Shown: positions 63,111-64,000 of the stretch, one piece after another
Position numbering within the stretch: position 1 is the first letter of the stretch
Layout: every line of letters begins with the position of its first letter
DNA from: Prorocentrum cordatum
Lineage: Eukaryota; Sar; Dinophyceae; Prorocentrales; Prorocentraceae
Direction: 5' to 3'
Assembly: GCA_963575745.1 (NCBI GenBank)
Contig: CAUYUJ010009557.1
Location: 291,001-355,000, forward strand
DNA length: 64,000 nucleotides
Position numbers and translations under genes: made by a program
The notes under the pieces: generated by a model
What the model saw: only the letters and a program-made list of their open reading frames with translations
The model's database searches: none
What the model was told of the DNA's origin: nothing

Positions 63111-63509
63111 AGACCCCAAGCAGCCTTCATGAGGATTCTGACCCGAGTCAACGTCGTCGTCGTCGCCGCCGCCGCCGCCGTTGTCGTCACTCCCTTTTCA
63201 GGATCGGCGGCGCAAGCCGTCAAGCCTTCGCAACAGTTTCGCCAGCCCGGGTGCCCCCACAGTGGGGGGAGAGGAAGCTCGGCCCACAGAGGTGCGACAC
63301 TTCGGGTTGGCCCCCGAGCCGTCTGGAGGGCCCGAGGGGGCCCGAGGGCTGACAACTCGGGTCCCGGAGTTGGCGATTCAGACTGGTGAAAGGACCCCCT
63401 GCAGGCGAGCCGTGGCCCTCCCAGGGCGCTCCAAAGCGCTCCCCGGGCGCCTAGTTCCGCTGACAGAAAAACAAGGGACCCGATCGACGGAGGGCGGCTC
63501 GCGATTCGG

Positions 63510-63516
63510 GTTGCGA

Positions 63517-63565
<49 letters not shown>

Positions 63566-63610
63566 GAGTCGTCGTTGTTGTCGCCGCCGTCTTCCTCGTC
63601 GTCGTCACCG
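63510..63610. repeat. (GTC)n microsatellite
   Basis: GTC triplets. Confidence 0.95.
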
Positions 63611-63644
63611 TCGTAGTAGTAAATAAAGTGGCAGTCGTCGTAGT

Positions 63645-63717
63645 TGTGAGATTAGTACTCGTACTCGTACGAGGACTTGTAATAGTAATAGTGGTAGCAT
63701 AATTCGTTAAAGTAGTG

Positions 63718-63754
<37 letters not shown>

Positions 63755-63761
63755 CAGTAGC

Positions 63762-63796
<35 letters not shown>

Positions 63797-63884
63797 CAGT
63801 AGCAGTAGCAGTAGCAGTAGCAGTAGCAGTAGCAGTAGCAGTAGCAGTAGCAGTAGTAGTAGTAGTAGTAGTAGTAGTAGCAGC

Positions 63885-63930
<46 letters not shown>

Positions 63931-64000
63931 ATAGTAACCGTAGTAGTAGTAACCGTAGTAGTAGTAGCCGTAGTAATAGTAGTAGTAGTAGTAGTAGTAG
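63645..64000. repeat. (AGT)n/(AGC)n microsatellite, cut by window end
   Basis: TAG/AGT triplets with an alternating AGCAGT hexamer section at about 63,790-63,855. Confidence 0.97.

Overview
The window looks like nuclear DNA from a dinoflagellate. It is GC-rich, over 80 percent repetitive and has no bacterial gene layout. The few convincing genes belong to families I know as multi-copy in dinoflagellates, and some of their introns fit GC-AG or GA-AG boundaries, which these organisms tolerate. The species cannot be fixed from sequence alone; a GC-rich core dinoflagellate (Prorocentrum, Polarella or Symbiodiniaceae type) is my best guess. I see no rRNA, tRNA, CRISPR array or organelle gene.

Layout. 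1-2.3 kb: two minisatellites. 2.4-6.6 kb: scattered minus-strand exons, including ankyrin repeats, with foldback elements in the putative introns. 6.5-15.73 kb: a composite satellite array whose modules carry CAA-type microsatellites and a TCTTCGATCG block. 15.7-16.85 kb: another minus-strand ankyrin gene fragment. 17-19.4 kb: a 65-bp satellite flanked by short CACATGC and TTACACC repeats. 19.5-20.4 kb: trinucleotide microsatellites. 20.9-27.1 kb: degenerate decamer repeats, a segmental duplication and a 30-bp palindromic satellite. 27.6-29.35 kb: a long minisatellite. 29.5-40 kb: microsatellites, hairpin elements, a 343-bp tandem repeat and a few possible exons.

40.38-54.65 kb is the gene-bearing core. 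All of it reads on the minus strand, in the order (5' to 3'): a hAT-like, transposase-derived dinoflagellate gene; a complete-looking C5 cytosine DNA methyltransferase; and a long RGG-rich protein ending in a methyltransferase-like motif. Two inverted copies of a ~620-bp element filled with AGCTAA repeats lie around the methyltransferase, one intergenic and one inside the last intron of the RGG gene. A cluster of near-perfect palindromes lies just upstream of the methyltransferase.

54.65-64 kb is again repeats: TCC, CAT, GAC and AGT microsatellites, and further copies of small terminal-inverted-repeat elements. One of these has its own empty-site copy 300 bp away. At least six families of small foldback elements recur in the window, and four insertions in three families show 5-bp target duplications, so non-autonomous DNA transposons have probably shaped this region.
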